A DNA stretch of 64,000 nt from Niabella ginsenosidivorans (GTDB lineage Bacteria > Bacteroidota > Bacteroidia > Chitinophagales > Chitinophagaceae): positions 4,588,001-4,652,000 of the forward strand of contig NZ_CP015772.1 in NCBI RefSeq assembly GCF_001654455.1, written 5' to 3'. The notes beneath the pieces are model-generated. The model saw only the letters and a program-made list of their open reading frames with translations, did no database searches and was not told the origin of the DNA. How positions within the stretch are numbered: the first letter of the stretch is position 1; each line of letters starts with the position of its first letter. Shown one piece after another: positions 27,369 to 36,785 of the stretch. A program made the position numbers and the translations under genes.

Positions 27369-28958
27369 TTAATACCCGGTATTTTGTTCAATCGGGATTT
27401 CATTATTGGTGTCTATTTCCCTTTGGGGTATCGGCAGCAGTAATTTATCCTTTGTAACATTGCCCTGTAAGGTTTCCAATGGTATTTTCGGGCTGATCCT
27501 GGAATAAAACACATCGTACTCCTCTGCAAAATGGTCTTTGATCATTTGCACCGCATCGCCCAGGCGCTGCATATCAAAGAAGCGCTGGTTCTCAAAGGCA
27601 AATTCCAGTCTCCTTTCATTCAGCAGGGCTTTGGTAAAGCCGGATGCGCTGTTGATAGCGCTGTCCCCGCCTGAAGGATATTTGTAAAATCCGGCAGAAA
27701 AATCGCCGGTGCCTGTATAATCTATAGCTCCGGCACGCTGCCTTACCTGGTTGATGATTCCAACAGCAACACCTGACGGCCCGTCAAAGCCAACCGCCTC
27801 CGCTTTCATTAAAAGCACATCGGAAAACCGGATCACGGGGAAATCGTTTTCCGCGTCATAGCTTACCGCAACCGTGGAAAGGAATTTTTTTACATACGGT
27901 TTTGTAGTGTTGTAAACTGCTACAGTAACATCTTTACGGGCATCTGATCCTGACGATGTGGAAGTTTTAAATGCCGCCTGGATGGAAGTAGTGGGAAAAT
28001 TGTACCCTTTACCGTCACCGGCCACAATAGCGCTGCCACTACCGGTAGGCGCAAAAAGATTGGCAAAAGGGGACCCCAGGTTAAAGCCACCTGCTTTGTA
28101 TCTTACGGCAAAAATAATTTCCCGGTTCATTTCATTGGATACAGAGAACACATCTGCATAAGACGGCAGGAGCCCATACCCGCTGTTTGTAATGATATCA
28201 TCAAGCAACATGAGCGCATCGGCTTTTCTTCCTAATGTAAGATACACCTTTGCCAGCAGCGCTTTTGCCGACCATATGTTTACACGGCCCAGGTCCGTTG
28301 CCGCTATCTGGCTGTAACTGATCCGGGGCAAAATACTTTGGGCGGTATTCAGATCGGCCATAATAAAATTATAGATATCTGTGGCGCTGCTACGCCCTAC
28401 CTTCTTGGACGTTTGGGGATCCTCCGGTTCGGAGATCAGGAAAACACCACCAAATAACCGTACCAGGTTAAAATAATGATAAGCCCGCACTATTAAGGCT
28501 TCACCGGCCAGTTGCTTTTTCTGATCATCATTTAACTGTGCGGTGGCCGTTCCAAAATTATCCTGGCCATTACTGAATGTAACACCAAGGCTTCCTAAAA
28601 CATAGTTAACAGCCCGTATATTCTTATAGGCAGCCAGCCAGTAATCATAAACATCGCTGTGCGTGGCATTTAAGGTAAACATATCCAGGTCGTTCAGCTC
28701 TATATTGTCAACGCTGGAAGTGTTGGGCACACCCTGTAAAGAATTATCGCTTCTCAGGTCGGTAAACATCCACTCGTTATACAAAGGCCCCTGCATTCCA
28801 TTATAGCAGCCTGCAAGCGCTGTATTTACCTCGTTATAATTTTTATAGAATGCTCCTGCACCTACATTGGATATGGGATCAATATCTATTATTTTATTAC
28901 AGGAAAAAATAAATATTGAAAAAATGACGGATAGGGTTGTATATAAAAGCTTTTTCAT
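27369..28958 (-). CDS. SusD/RagB family outer membrane lipoprotein (alginate locus)
   Basis: A 529-residue SusD homologue with lipidated Cys20 (FIFSCNKIIDIDPIS), the TPR region (ALIVRAYHYFNLVRLFGGVFLI) and the C-terminal signature (LLNERRLEFAFENQRFFDMQRLGDAV, LPIPQREIDTN). It forms the lid of the SusC pore and binds the incoming oligosaccharide. The gene follows susC by 67 bases and precedes the surface lipoprotein gene by 17. Its partner genes indicate alginate oligosaccharides. Confidence 0.93.
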   Translation of the reverse strand: MKKLLYTTLSVIFSIFIFSCNKIIDIDPISNVGAGAFYKNYNEVNTALAGCYNGMQGPLYNEWMFTDLRSDNSLQGVPNTSSVDNIELNDLDMFTLNATHSDVYDYWLAAYKNIRAVNYVLGSLGVTFSNGQDNFGTATAQLNDDQKKQLAGEALIVRAYHYFNLVRLFGGVFLISEPEDPQTSKKVGRSSATDIYNFIMADLNTAQSILPRISYSQIAATDLGRVNIWSAKALLAKVYLTLGRKADALMLLDDIITNSGYGLLPSYADVFSVSNEMNREIIFAVRYKAGGFNLGSPFANLFAPTGSGSAIVAGDGKGYNFPTTSIQAAFKTSTSSGSDARKDVTVAVYNTTKPYVKKFLSTVAVSYDAENDFPVIRFSDVLLMKAEAVGFDGPSGVAVGIINQVRQRAGAIDYTGTGDFSAGFYKYPSGGDSAINSASGFTKALLNERRLEFAFENQRFFDMQRLGDAVQMIKDHFAEEYDVFYSRISPKIPLETLQGNVTKDKLLLPIPQREIDTNNEIPIEQNTGY

Positions 28959-29025
28959 CCGTGTATTTTTTTTATTGTTTTTTAATCGTATGCATTACGG
29001 TTTGTGTCCCTGTTTCAAAATCTGT

Positions 29026-32000
29026 TCAGAAGCTCAGGTCAATACCAAACGTATAAGTGCGCATAATGGGGAACGCGCCACGTTGGTAACCGCTGATCAG
29101 CGGCGAATTATACAAACCGCTGGTTACTCTTGCCTCCGGGTTGATGCCCCTGTAACCTTTGCCCATTATATAGAAAAGATTATCGCCGGACGCATATATT
29201 CTTAAGCCGTTTAAGCCGATATGCTTTAAGGTTTTGCTTTGAAACTTGTAGCCGATGATCAGGTTTCTTAAGGAGGCATAAGAAGCACTTTCCAAAACAT
29301 AATCTGTCAGCATCCAGTTTTCCCCGTTGGTAAAATAAGGTGTTTTGCCATCGCCGGGATACATAGCGCTTACCCAGCGCTGATCAGTATTGACCAGCTT
29401 ATTGAACTTTTTAGTTTCATTATAATACAGGTCGCCATTTATCAGCTTCCCACCCTGTGAGCCCTGTATCAGCATGCTGAAATCAAAATTTTTATAGGTA
29501 ATGGTGTTGTTAAAACCCCATGTAAAATCAGGGAACGGATTGCCTAACGGTACGCGGTCGTTGGCATCGATCGCATTATCACCATTTATATCTACGTACT
29601 TTAAACCGCCGGCCTGAAAATACTTTGATAAGGTACTGGTAAGCCCGGCAGCCTTTGCATCAGCAATTTCCTTATCTGAAAGCCAGACCCCGTTTGTCTT
29701 ATAACCAAAAAACTGGATAGCAGGCTGGCCTACAATGGCAGCATACACTTCGTTACGCTCCCCATAATTATACTGGTAAGGCTCACCACCTAATGCAAGC
29801 AATGTATTTTTATTTCGGGTGAAGTTGACGGAAGTGCTCCATGTTATATTTTTCGTTTGCACCGGCACACCGCCTAATTCAATTTCCACCCCTTTATTAC
29901 GCAGCTTACCAATATTATTAATATACTGGTTAGAGCCGGTAAAGGACATGGTAGCCTGGTTGTACAGCAATCTGTCTGTAACCCTGTTATACCAGTCTAA
30001 AATTAACGTGAGGCGATTGCTGAACATACCCAGGTCGAGACCTGTGTTAAACTCGAACGTGCGCTCCCAGGTGATCAGCGGGTTGGCCAGTGTATTGGAG
30101 TTGGGCGATAAACCCAGTATTACAGACCCGGTACCGGTACCAAAAGCATAATTAGCCGGATACAGCAGATCCATATAAGAGAAACTCGGTATCCGGTTAT
30201 TTCCTGTAGCGCCATAGCTGGCCCTTATCTTTAAATTATTGACGCTTTTAACAGCTTTGAAAAAAGGCTCCTGGCTAATGGCCCAGCCACCGGATATGGA
30301 AGGGAAATACCCCCATTTATGTCCGGGTGCAAAATAAGAGCTGCCGTCTGTCCGGAAACTTGCCGCAACCAGGTATTTGCTTTTATAATCATAGGTAACG
30401 CGGCCCAGGTAAGACAACAATCCTATTTTATCCTTTAAGGTATAGGTAAGCGCCGGATCGATCTGGCCAGCCTGGTTCATGGTTTTAAAATCTTCTGTAG
30501 GAAAATTACGCCCTACCATATTTGACGTATCCTTCCAGGTCTGCTGTGCCGTAAAACCCACTAACGCCGTAATATTATGATTGCCGAACCGTTTATTATA
30601 GTTTAAAGTATTTTCCCAAAGCACATCCTTGTAATTCCTGTCATTAAAAATGGCGTAATTCAGATCCCCGTCCTTTTCTGCATTGCTTTGCACAAATGTC
30701 CGGTCGTTCTGCTGCATATAATACCCTGACAGTGCAGTTTTAAAGACCAGCCGGGGAATGATCTCATAAGACAGATCCACACCGCCTAACATACGGTAGG
30801 ATTCCACATATCTTTTTTCCCTGTCAGCAATAGAAAGCGGTGTATTATTGGATGTGGACCAGGGTATAACCGGGCCATTGCTGGACCACAGTGTACCATC
30901 CGGCATCCTGCCGGAATAGGGAAGTCCGTTAAAATGCCGGGCCTGGGCATAATCCCCGGGTAAAATATCGGCCCATTGGGGATTCTGTTGTACAAACTGC
31001 GCTGTATAATTGGTATGGTATAACGGAACAAATGAGTAGGTCCGGAAGTAGTCTGTATAATTAACAGTAGGCCGGTTTGTTTTAATATAGCTGGGGTTAA
31101 AATTGAAGCTCAGTTTTACTTTCTTGCTCAGATTTGCGTCCAGCCTGGCCTTCATGGTTCCCCGGGTGTTATCGCTGAATTTCATAACACCCACATCTTT
31201 CTGATATCCTGCGCTCAGGTAATACTTTACTTCTTTTTTACCACCCGATACGCTGAACTCTGCATTGGATATATTTGAGTTTTGCAGGCCCAGCTCCTGC
31301 CAGTTGGTGGGCGCACCGGTGATCTGGTTTTCCAGGATATAGGCGGCCTGCTCCTGGTCTGATATCAGGTTCCGCCTGTTTGCAGCAACTGTTGTATCAT
31401 TGGCCCGCATAGCTGCTTCGCGATACAGTTTCTCAGCATACTCGCTAAAGGTCATAATAGGGTTCAGCTTATAGGGCTTCCTGGTACCGTAATACACTTT
31501 AAAATTATACCTGGGGCGGTCTGCTGCCCCGCTTTTGGTGGTAATAATAATTACGCCGTTGGCCGCACGCGACCCGTAAATGGCCGCTGCTGCCGCATCC
31601 TTTAAAACCTCTACAGAAGCCACATCCTGCGGATTCACAAAGGACAATCCATCCGGCACCGGGTAGCCGTCTACCACTACCAATGGGGATGAATTGGCAC
31701 TGATGGAGCTGAAGCCCCGTATGCGCACCACAGGATCGGCGCCTACTTCTGAAGTCACATTCTGAATGGTAACGCCGGCTATTTTACCAATAAGTGCATT
31801 ATCCAGCCGTGAGGTTGGGATCTCATCCAGGTTTTTATTAACCAGCTTGCTGACCGCACCGGTAATGGCAGACCGGGATTGTGTACCATAACCAATGACC
31901 ACCACTTCATCCAGGTTGTTCATCTTTTGGGTAAGGGTCACCTTCACCGTGCCCGCTTCAGTAATGCCCCGGGCAAACGGCAGATACCCTATATGGTCAA

Positions 32001-32229
32001 ATTGAAGGATTTTGCCCTTTTCCACAGTAATGCTAAAGGCACCGGTGGAATCAGTAACTGTTCCGCCTTTTGCATCTTTTATGGTTACGGAAACACCGCC
32101 CAGGGGTTCTCCTGAAGTGCTTGTTACAACGCCCTTCACTTTTACTTTGGTTTGCGCATAGCCTGAAGCAGGCAGCCATACCATAAGGGCAAAGACAAGT
32201 ATATAAATAAGGCAAGATTTCAGTTTCAT
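29026..32229 (-). CDS. SusC/RagA family TonB-dependent transporter (alginate locus)
   Basis: 1067 residues: signal peptide (1-26, ends GYAQ), carboxypeptidase-regulatory-like domain (about 28-102), TonB-box region with the SusC motif NNLDEVVVIGYG, plug domain (RLDNALIGKIAGVTI, IRGFSSISANSSPLVVVDGYP, AAIYGSRAANGVIIITTKSG) and a large beta-barrel ending FGIDLSF. It brings alginate oligosaccharides into the periplasm. Its upstream region holds a consensus Bacteroidota promoter whose -7 box overlaps the first of two tandem GntR-type operators, so it starts its own regulated transcription unit of five genes. Confidence 0.95.
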   Translation of the reverse strand: MKLKSCLIYILVFALMVWLPASGYAQTKVKVKGVVTSTSGEPLGGVSVTIKDAKGGTVTDSTGAFSITVEKGKILQFDHIGYLPFARGITEAGTVKVTLTQKMNNLDEVVVIGYGTQSRSAITGAVSKLVNKNLDEIPTSRLDNALIGKIAGVTIQNVTSEVGADPVVRIRGFSSISANSSPLVVVDGYPVPDGLSFVNPQDVASVEVLKDAAAAAIYGSRAANGVIIITTKSGAADRPRYNFKVYYGTRKPYKLNPIMTFSEYAEKLYREAAMRANDTTVAANRRNLISDQEQAAYILENQITGAPTNWQELGLQNSNISNAEFSVSGGKKEVKYYLSAGYQKDVGVMKFSDNTRGTMKARLDANLSKKVKLSFNFNPSYIKTNRPTVNYTDYFRTYSFVPLYHTNYTAQFVQQNPQWADILPGDYAQARHFNGLPYSGRMPDGTLWSSNGPVIPWSTSNNTPLSIADREKRYVESYRMLGGVDLSYEIIPRLVFKTALSGYYMQQNDRTFVQSNAEKDGDLNYAIFNDRNYKDVLWENTLNYNKRFGNHNITALVGFTAQQTWKDTSNMVGRNFPTEDFKTMNQAGQIDPALTYTLKDKIGLLSYLGRVTYDYKSKYLVAASFRTDGSSYFAPGHKWGYFPSISGGWAISQEPFFKAVKSVNNLKIRASYGATGNNRIPSFSYMDLLYPANYAFGTGTGSVILGLSPNSNTLANPLITWERTFEFNTGLDLGMFSNRLTLILDWYNRVTDRLLYNQATMSFTGSNQYINNIGKLRNKGVEIELGGVPVQTKNITWSTSVNFTRNKNTLLALGGEPYQYNYGERNEVYAAIVGQPAIQFFGYKTNGVWLSDKEIADAKAAGLTSTLSKYFQAGGLKYVDINGDNAIDANDRVPLGNPFPDFTWGFNNTITYKNFDFSMLIQGSQGGKLINGDLYYNETKKFNKLVNTDQRWVSAMYPGDGKTPYFTNGENWMLTDYVLESASYASLRNLIIGYKFQSKTLKHIGLNGLRIYASGDNLFYIMGKGYRGINPEARVTSGLYNSPLISGYQRGAFPIMRTYTFGIDLSF

Positions 32230-32278
32230 AATATATGTATTAGGATAAACCAGGAAATCGCAATCGCTTTTTATAAAT

Positions 32279-32305
32279 TTGGTTTACCAAAAATTGGTTT
32301 ACCAA
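32279..32305. promoter_or_regulatory. Double GntR-type operator in front of the susC-like gene
   Basis: The 12-base palindrome TTGGTTTACCAA occurs twice (32279-32290 and 32294-32305), separated by AAA, centre to centre 15 bases. Its TTGGT/ACCAA arms are like the TGGTnnnACCA operators of FadR-subfamily GntR proteins. The identical pair is found upstream of the gntR gene at 39704-39730. The upstream copy reaches into the -7 box at 32303-32310, so binding should repress. Confidence 0.85.
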
Positions 32306-32334
32306 ATTTATTGACACTAAAGTTCCCGGCCAAA
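32303..32334 (-). promoter_or_regulatory. Promoter of the susC-like/PL6 operon (TTTG-N20-TAAATTTG)
   Basis: On the minus strand TTTG (32331-32334) is followed after 20 bases by TAAATTTG (32303-32310), a full match to the Bacteroidota -33/-7 consensus. The last three bases of the -7 box are also the first bases of the operator pair. Confidence 0.75.
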
Positions 32335-32414
32335 TTTTTTTAGGCAGGTTGTGTTCACTTCAATCTCAGCAAAACGCCGGCAGCTGATCGTTTATAAAGC
32401 GGAGCCGGCTACCA

Positions 32415-33167
32415 TCAGGAAAAGCTAACGCCCCCGTTTATGTCAATATTGGCGCCGGTAATAAAGCTGGCCTCATCAGAAGCAAGGTAAGCCACCAGGT
32501 CCGCTACTTCTTCTGCTTTTCCTTCCCGTTTTAAAGGAGTGCCATTGGCCACATTTGCCCTTACCTCGGGTTTGGTAAACGTATCATGAAAGGTAGTAGC
32601 GATCATGCCGGGCGCTACTGCATTCACTCTTACATTCTTAGGGCCGAATTCTTTTGCCAGTGCCCGGGTATAGGTCATTAAAGCTCCTTTGGAGGTGGCA
32701 TAGGCGCTGGCACCCGGCCCGCCCCCATCGCGCCCTGCAAGCGAGGTAAAATTGATGATTGCTGCACCCGGTGGCATATACGGTGTTACCGCTTTCACAC
32801 AAAGGAACACCGATTTCAGGTTCAGGTCCATCACCTGATCCCAAAAGGCCTCATCCATTTCGGCAGTTGTTTTCCGGGCAACCAACCCGCCGGCAACGTT
32901 CACCAGTATATGTATAGCATCTCCAAAAGCGTTCCTGGCAGCGCTGACCATATTGGCCACATCAGCCGCTTTGGTCATATCTCCACTTACAATAATGCCT
33001 TCCCCACCGGCTTCTTTTATTTGTTGCAACGTTGCTTCCCCGTTCTCTTTGCTGCCATAATAATTTACCACCACCTTTGCGCCTTCCTTTGCCAGCTTTA
33101 CAGATACGGCACGGCCAATGTCCCTGGAACCACCGGTAACGATGGCTACTTTGTTTTTAAATCTCAT
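32415..33167 (-). CDS. SDR family reductase, probable DEH reductase of the alginate pathway
   Basis: A 250-residue short-chain dehydrogenase/reductase: cofactor motif TGGSRDIG at 12-19, NVAGG, catalytic Ser in the FTSLAGRDGG region and the Y-x-x-x-K motif SAYATSK. In alginate pathways an SDR reduces 4-deoxy-L-erythro-5-hexoseulose uronate (DEH) to 2-keto-3-deoxy-D-gluconate with NAD(P)H. The assignment to this step comes from context: it follows the uronate transporter gene by 4 bases and shares the operon with KdgF and PL17. A role as another sugar or acyl reductase cannot be excluded from sequence alone. Confidence 0.85.
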   Translation of the reverse strand: MRFKNKVAIVTGGSRDIGRAVSVKLAKEGAKVVVNYYGSKENGEATLQQIKEAGGEGIIVSGDMTKAADVANMVSAARNAFGDAIHILVNVAGGLVARKTTAEMDEAFWDQVMDLNLKSVFLCVKAVTPYMPPGAAIINFTSLAGRDGGGPGASAYATSKGALMTYTRALAKEFGPKNVRVNAVAPGMIATTFHDTFTKPEVRANVANGTPLKREGKAEEVADLVAYLASDEASFITGANIDINGGVSFS

Positions 33168-33171
33168 ACTT

Positions 33172-34470
33172 CTATTGTTTTAATTTATCCGGATTTGATG
33201 AAATAAATCTTATGGTGATCCATGAAAGCGGTACCAAAACTGCAGCCAGCACAAAAAAAGAAGTATAGCCCGTTTTGGTGATCACCGGCACTGCCCATGT
33301 GGTCATCAGCGTTCCGATAACGGCCGCTGTGCCCCCCATGCCGGCAACGGTTCCCACATTCTTACCATTGAAATAATCGCTGGGTAGTGTCTGAATATTA
33401 TTGATCAGGAACTGGAATCCAAAGAGCGTGCACCCGATCAGCACCATTGCAAACATGGGCATGCTTTTTAACTGATCTAAAAAATAAACAATAGCAACCA
33501 GCGACAACAGCATGATCAGGCAGCCCAGCCCTATTGCATTTTTACGGGCCTTATGCGCTTCCACTCCTTTTTTGATCTGCCAGGAAGAATGGAAGCCGCC
33601 CAGCAAACCGCCAATGGCCGCAAATAAATAGGGCACCCATGCAAATGCGCCTATTTGCTGAATGTCGAACAGGAATTGCTCTTTCAAAAAAGTGGGCAGC
33701 CAGGTTACAAACAACCACCATACCGGGTCAATAAAAAAGCGGGCGCCGATAATGCCCCAGGTGTTCTTTATTGCCAGCAGCTCTTTCCATGTCAACACCT
33801 TTTCTTCCCTGCCTTCAGCAATATTCTTTTTTGTTTCATCAGAAAAAATATATTCTTTTTCTGATGCGGTTATATTCGGATGCGTGGCCGGCGTCGATTT
33901 ATTGATCAGCAGCCAGGGCAGCAGCCAGAGAATGCCCAGTATGCCGATCAGCACGAAGGTCATTTTCCAGCCGAACGCAACATAGACCAGTGCGATAATA
34001 GGCGCGGAAATAACCGATCCCAGAGAAGCGCCGGCGCCAAAGATGCCCTGGGCAATGGCGCGTTCCTTTGCAGGAAACCATTCCGCATTGCTTTTGGTGG
34101 CCCCGGGCCAGTTGCCCGCCTCAAAAAAGCCCAGGAAAAAACGGAATACATTAAAGGACAGCAAACCGCGGGCAAATGCATGCAGCGCAATAGACAGGCT
34201 CCAGCCTACTATTGACAAGCCCATTCCCAGTCTGGTGCCGATATTATCCATGATCTTGCCCATAAAGGTCTGGCCAATGGCATAGGCGATCATGAAGAAG
34301 GTGGTAATTAAGGCCAGGGCATTTTTGCTATCGGCCGCTGCAATACCAAAATCATGATAGATATAAGGCCATAAAATATTAATAGCGCTCCGGTCAATAT
34401 AATTGATGATCGTTGCAAGTGCGATCAACCCGATAATGTACCAGCGCAATCCTCTTATCTTCATGATCAT
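33172..34470 (-). CDS. MFS transporter, hexuronate (ACS/ExuT) type
   Basis: A 432-residue major facilitator protein with about twelve membrane helices. Features of the anion:cation symporter (ExuT/GudP) group are seen: INYIDRSAINILWPYI in helix 1, FFEAGNWPGATKSNAEWFPAKERAIAQGIFGAGASLG in helices 4-5 and WWLFVTWLPTFLKEQF after the central loop. It should carry unsaturated uronate monomers (DEH) or short oligosaccharides over the inner membrane. Its start overlaps the end of the beta-helix gene by 4 bases, and the SDR gene begins 4 bases after it, which implies coupled expression. Confidence 0.88.
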   Translation of the reverse strand: MIMKIRGLRWYIIGLIALATIINYIDRSAINILWPYIYHDFGIAAADSKNALALITTFFMIAYAIGQTFMGKIMDNIGTRLGMGLSIVGWSLSIALHAFARGLLSFNVFRFFLGFFEAGNWPGATKSNAEWFPAKERAIAQGIFGAGASLGSVISAPIIALVYVAFGWKMTFVLIGILGILWLLPWLLINKSTPATHPNITASEKEYIFSDETKKNIAEGREEKVLTWKELLAIKNTWGIIGARFFIDPVWWLFVTWLPTFLKEQFLFDIQQIGAFAWVPYLFAAIGGLLGGFHSSWQIKKGVEAHKARKNAIGLGCLIMLLSLVAIVYFLDQLKSMPMFAMVLIGCTLFGFQFLINNIQTLPSDYFNGKNVGTVAGMGGTAAVIGTLMTTWAVPVITKTGYTSFFVLAAVLVPLSWITIRFISSNPDKLKQ

Positions 34471-35477
34471 TTTATTTGTGTTAGCGGAATATTGCTTACC
34501 CCCTTACCCGCATGCTGCGCAGTATTATCTGCATAAACAACAGTGCCGGTTACTTCCCCGTTACTGCTTTTCAGTCTTACATTAATGGCATAGCCCGGGG
34601 CATTTACTTCAGATATATTATTCTTAAATACATTATTATTGCCCCAGCCGGCGTAAGCGCAGTTTACCTGGTAGCCATCCAGGAAGTTGGGAGCAGACGG
34701 GTTGATGCCCTTATTATTTTCAATGCGGTAATTATTGCCTTTGATATCCATCCAGCTATCCGCACTGTTCTCGCCGCTTATGCCTGCTGCATTAAAAGTA
34801 TTGCCATCAATCAGTCCGCCCGTTGTTCCCTCCTTCACATCAATACACTCAGCGGTTACGTTGGGACCAATGGTATTATTCAATACTTTATTATCATCGC
34901 AATGATCCGGTTTACCGGCTGTATATTTTTCCCAGTTATTTTTAGCGCTGCCGATATAAATGCCTTCTCCATAACCGGGCCGGTTCAGCCCTGTGTTATT
35001 GATCGTTGAATTTTGAATGATATTGTGACTGCTGAACGTTCTGAAATGCACTCCCTCCTCACCTGTCTGCGTTACCAAAATACCATCTATGATATTGTTA
35101 TCAGCGCCATCTGTCATAAGCCCTTTCAACCCGTTTTTTAAAGTAAAGCCCCTCAAATGCCAGTAGCTTGCTTTTAATTGCAATACATACCCCGTGGTTA
35201 TATCACCTGCATCCAGCACCGCATTCCTGCTACCGGTTAACACGATGGGATTTTTTTCGCTGCCCGGGTTTTCAATAACAAATTTTCCGGAATAAACAGC
35301 ATCTTTTAAAACAATGGAATCGCCCGGTTTTGCAGCAGACAGCGCCGCTTTTAACTCAGCAGCGGTAGCAACAGTGATCACACGTACGTTTTCAGACGGA
35401 AGCACTGCTGCCATTTTATTTTTAGCGCTGCATGCAGTGCATAATATAATGAGTAAAGCGGCAATAGATCCTTTCAT
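34467..35477 (-). CDS. Parallel beta-helix lipoprotein, candidate polysaccharide lyase
   Basis: 336 residues with a lipoprotein signal (lipidated Cys16) and a right-handed beta-helix from about residue 35 to the end (VATAAELKAALSAAKPGDSIVLKD, HNIIQNSTIN, DDNKVLNNTIG). The helix entry resembles PL6, but the PL6 Lys/Arg pair is only half present: Lys215 (ECIDVKEG) occupies the Lys place, while no RHG motif follows and the equivalent turn reads WMDIKGN (Lys246). It may be a distant lyase (PL9- or PL31-like) or an accessory binding protein. It lies in the alginate operon between the esterase and the transporter genes. Confidence 0.7.
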   Translation of the reverse strand: MKGSIAALLIILCTACSAKNKMAAVLPSENVRVITVATAAELKAALSAAKPGDSIVLKDAVYSGKFVIENPGSEKNPIVLTGSRNAVLDAGDITTGYVLQLKASYWHLRGFTLKNGLKGLMTDGADNNIIDGILVTQTGEEGVHFRTFSSHNIIQNSTINNTGLNRPGYGEGIYIGSAKNNWEKYTAGKPDHCDDNKVLNNTIGPNVTAECIDVKEGTTGGLIDGNTFNAAGISGENSADSWMDIKGNNYRIENNKGINPSAPNFLDGYQVNCAYAGWGNNNVFKNNISEVNAPGYAINVRLKSSNGEVTGTVVYADNTAQHAGKGVSNIPLTQIK

Positions 35478-35573
35478 CTGTTCATTTTTTATTTGCAGCT
35501 TCGCTGCGATCTTTATTTGTCAGATGGAACGCCTCATCATCATTCCTGTTTAATAATCTTTTATAGGGGCGTT

Positions 35574-36437
35574 TCATATACCGAGCTCTTTTAAAAAATG
35601 AATGATCTCTTTATTGACCCTCCTGTTTTCCTCAGCGCTGAACTTGCCATGCAAGCCGCCGGGAACGGTGATGAATTGACTTTTAACACCTGCTTCATCC
35701 AGCTTTTTCTTTAGATCCACCGATTGCTGATAGGGAACCGTGGGGTCGGCATCGCCATGCACCATAAAAACAGGCGGGCTTGTTTTGTTTACCAGGTATA
35801 AGGGCGAAACGGACCGGATAAAATTTTCATCATTTGCTCTATTCCCCAGCCACAGACCTACCGATTTGCTTTTCCAGGCCTTTACATCGGTAATGCCATA
35901 TTTATCAATGATCGCTGCAACCTTTACCGGATTTGCTGTGGAACAGTTCGTATCAAACCCGTGCTCATTGCCCAGTAAACCGGCTACCAGGGCCAGGTGG
36001 CCGCCGGCAGAGCTACCCATAATGACGATTTTGTTTATATCAATATTTAATTCTGTTGCATGATTGACCAGGTAAATAACGGCACAGCGCGCATCTTCTA
36101 CAGCAGCAGGAGCTGTTGCCTGCCCGCTCAGCCGGTACTCTATATTGGCAACTGCATAGCCGTTTTTGAAGAAGGTACTGAATCCGGTCTGTGATTCCTT
36201 GGTGCCATGATTCCAGCCGCCGCCATGTATATTAATAATAACAGGGGTAACCCCTTTTTCTTTTGGAGGTAAATAAAGATCCATTTTGCCCTCCCAGCTG
36301 CCTGCCTTTGTATAAATGACATTTAGCTGTTCGGAATATCCCGGGGGGTAGACTACTTTCTTTACTGCTGCCGTATCCTGCGCTATTGAAGCAATGACCG
36401 GCAGGATGCAATAAAGGAATAACAGTACCTGTTTCAT
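35574..36437 (-). CDS. Secreted alpha/beta hydrolase, acetylesterase-like
   Basis: The ATG at 36437 gives 287 residues (a TTG codon 9 bases upstream is the longer option). Signal peptide, then an alpha/beta-hydrolase of the acetyl-xylan esterase/BD-FAE-like group: oxyanion motif INIHGGGW, nucleophile motif MGSSAGGH, late Asp in MVHGDADPTVP and His in PGGLHGKF. It would remove acyl groups from a polysaccharide in the periplasm. Its place between the KdgF and beta-helix genes suggests a role in deacetylating bacterial (acetylated) alginate, which is inference. Confidence 0.8.
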   Translation of the reverse strand: MKQVLLFLYCILPVIASIAQDTAAVKKVVYPPGYSEQLNVIYTKAGSWEGKMDLYLPPKEKGVTPVIINIHGGGWNHGTKESQTGFSTFFKNGYAVANIEYRLSGQATAPAAVEDARCAVIYLVNHATELNIDINKIVIMGSSAGGHLALVAGLLGNEHGFDTNCSTANPVKVAAIIDKYGITDVKAWKSKSVGLWLGNRANDENFIRSVSPLYLVNKTSPPVFMVHGDADPTVPYQQSVDLKKKLDEAGVKSQFITVPGGLHGKFSAEENRRVNKEIIHFLKELGI

Positions 36438-36446
36438 GCTTAACAA

Positions 36447-36785
36447 TTATTTTAAAAAATCTTCCCTGTGCGGACTAAACACGTCTATTAACAGGCCGGC
36501 TTCTTTACAAACGCAACCGTGTACGATATGCGGTGGTACATAATAGCCATCGCCCTTTTTAATCGTTTTCTTTTCATCACCAATGGTCAGTTCAAAAACA
36601 CCGCTTTCCACATAGGTAACCTGTGTATGAGGGTGCTGGTGCAGCGCTCCAACGGCCCCTGCTTCAAACTTTGCTTTGACCAGCATGATCTGATCATCAT
36701 AACCATATACCTGCCTTTGCACGCCGTTGCCCAGATCCTCCCAGGTTATTGCATCTTCAATTTGAAAAAGATCGCTTTGTAACAT
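36447..36785 (-). CDS. kdgF: KdgF-like cupin, unsaturated uronate linearisation
   Basis: A 112-residue single cupin. Metal ligands are visible in the LHQHPHTQ motif (His49, His51, Gln55) and in VPPHIVHG (His89), the pattern of KdgF, which catalyses ring opening of 4,5-unsaturated monouronates from alginate or pectin to the keto form used by the reductase. Its ATG overlaps the stop codon of the PL17 gene (TAATG), so product and next enzyme are coupled in translation. There is no signal peptide, so it acts in the cytoplasm. Confidence 0.88.
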   Translation of the reverse strand: MLQSDLFQIEDAITWEDLGNGVQRQVYGYDDQIMLVKAKFEAGAVGALHQHPHTQVTYVESGVFELTIGDEKKTIKKGDGYYVPPHIVHGCVCKEAGLLIDVFSPHREDFLK

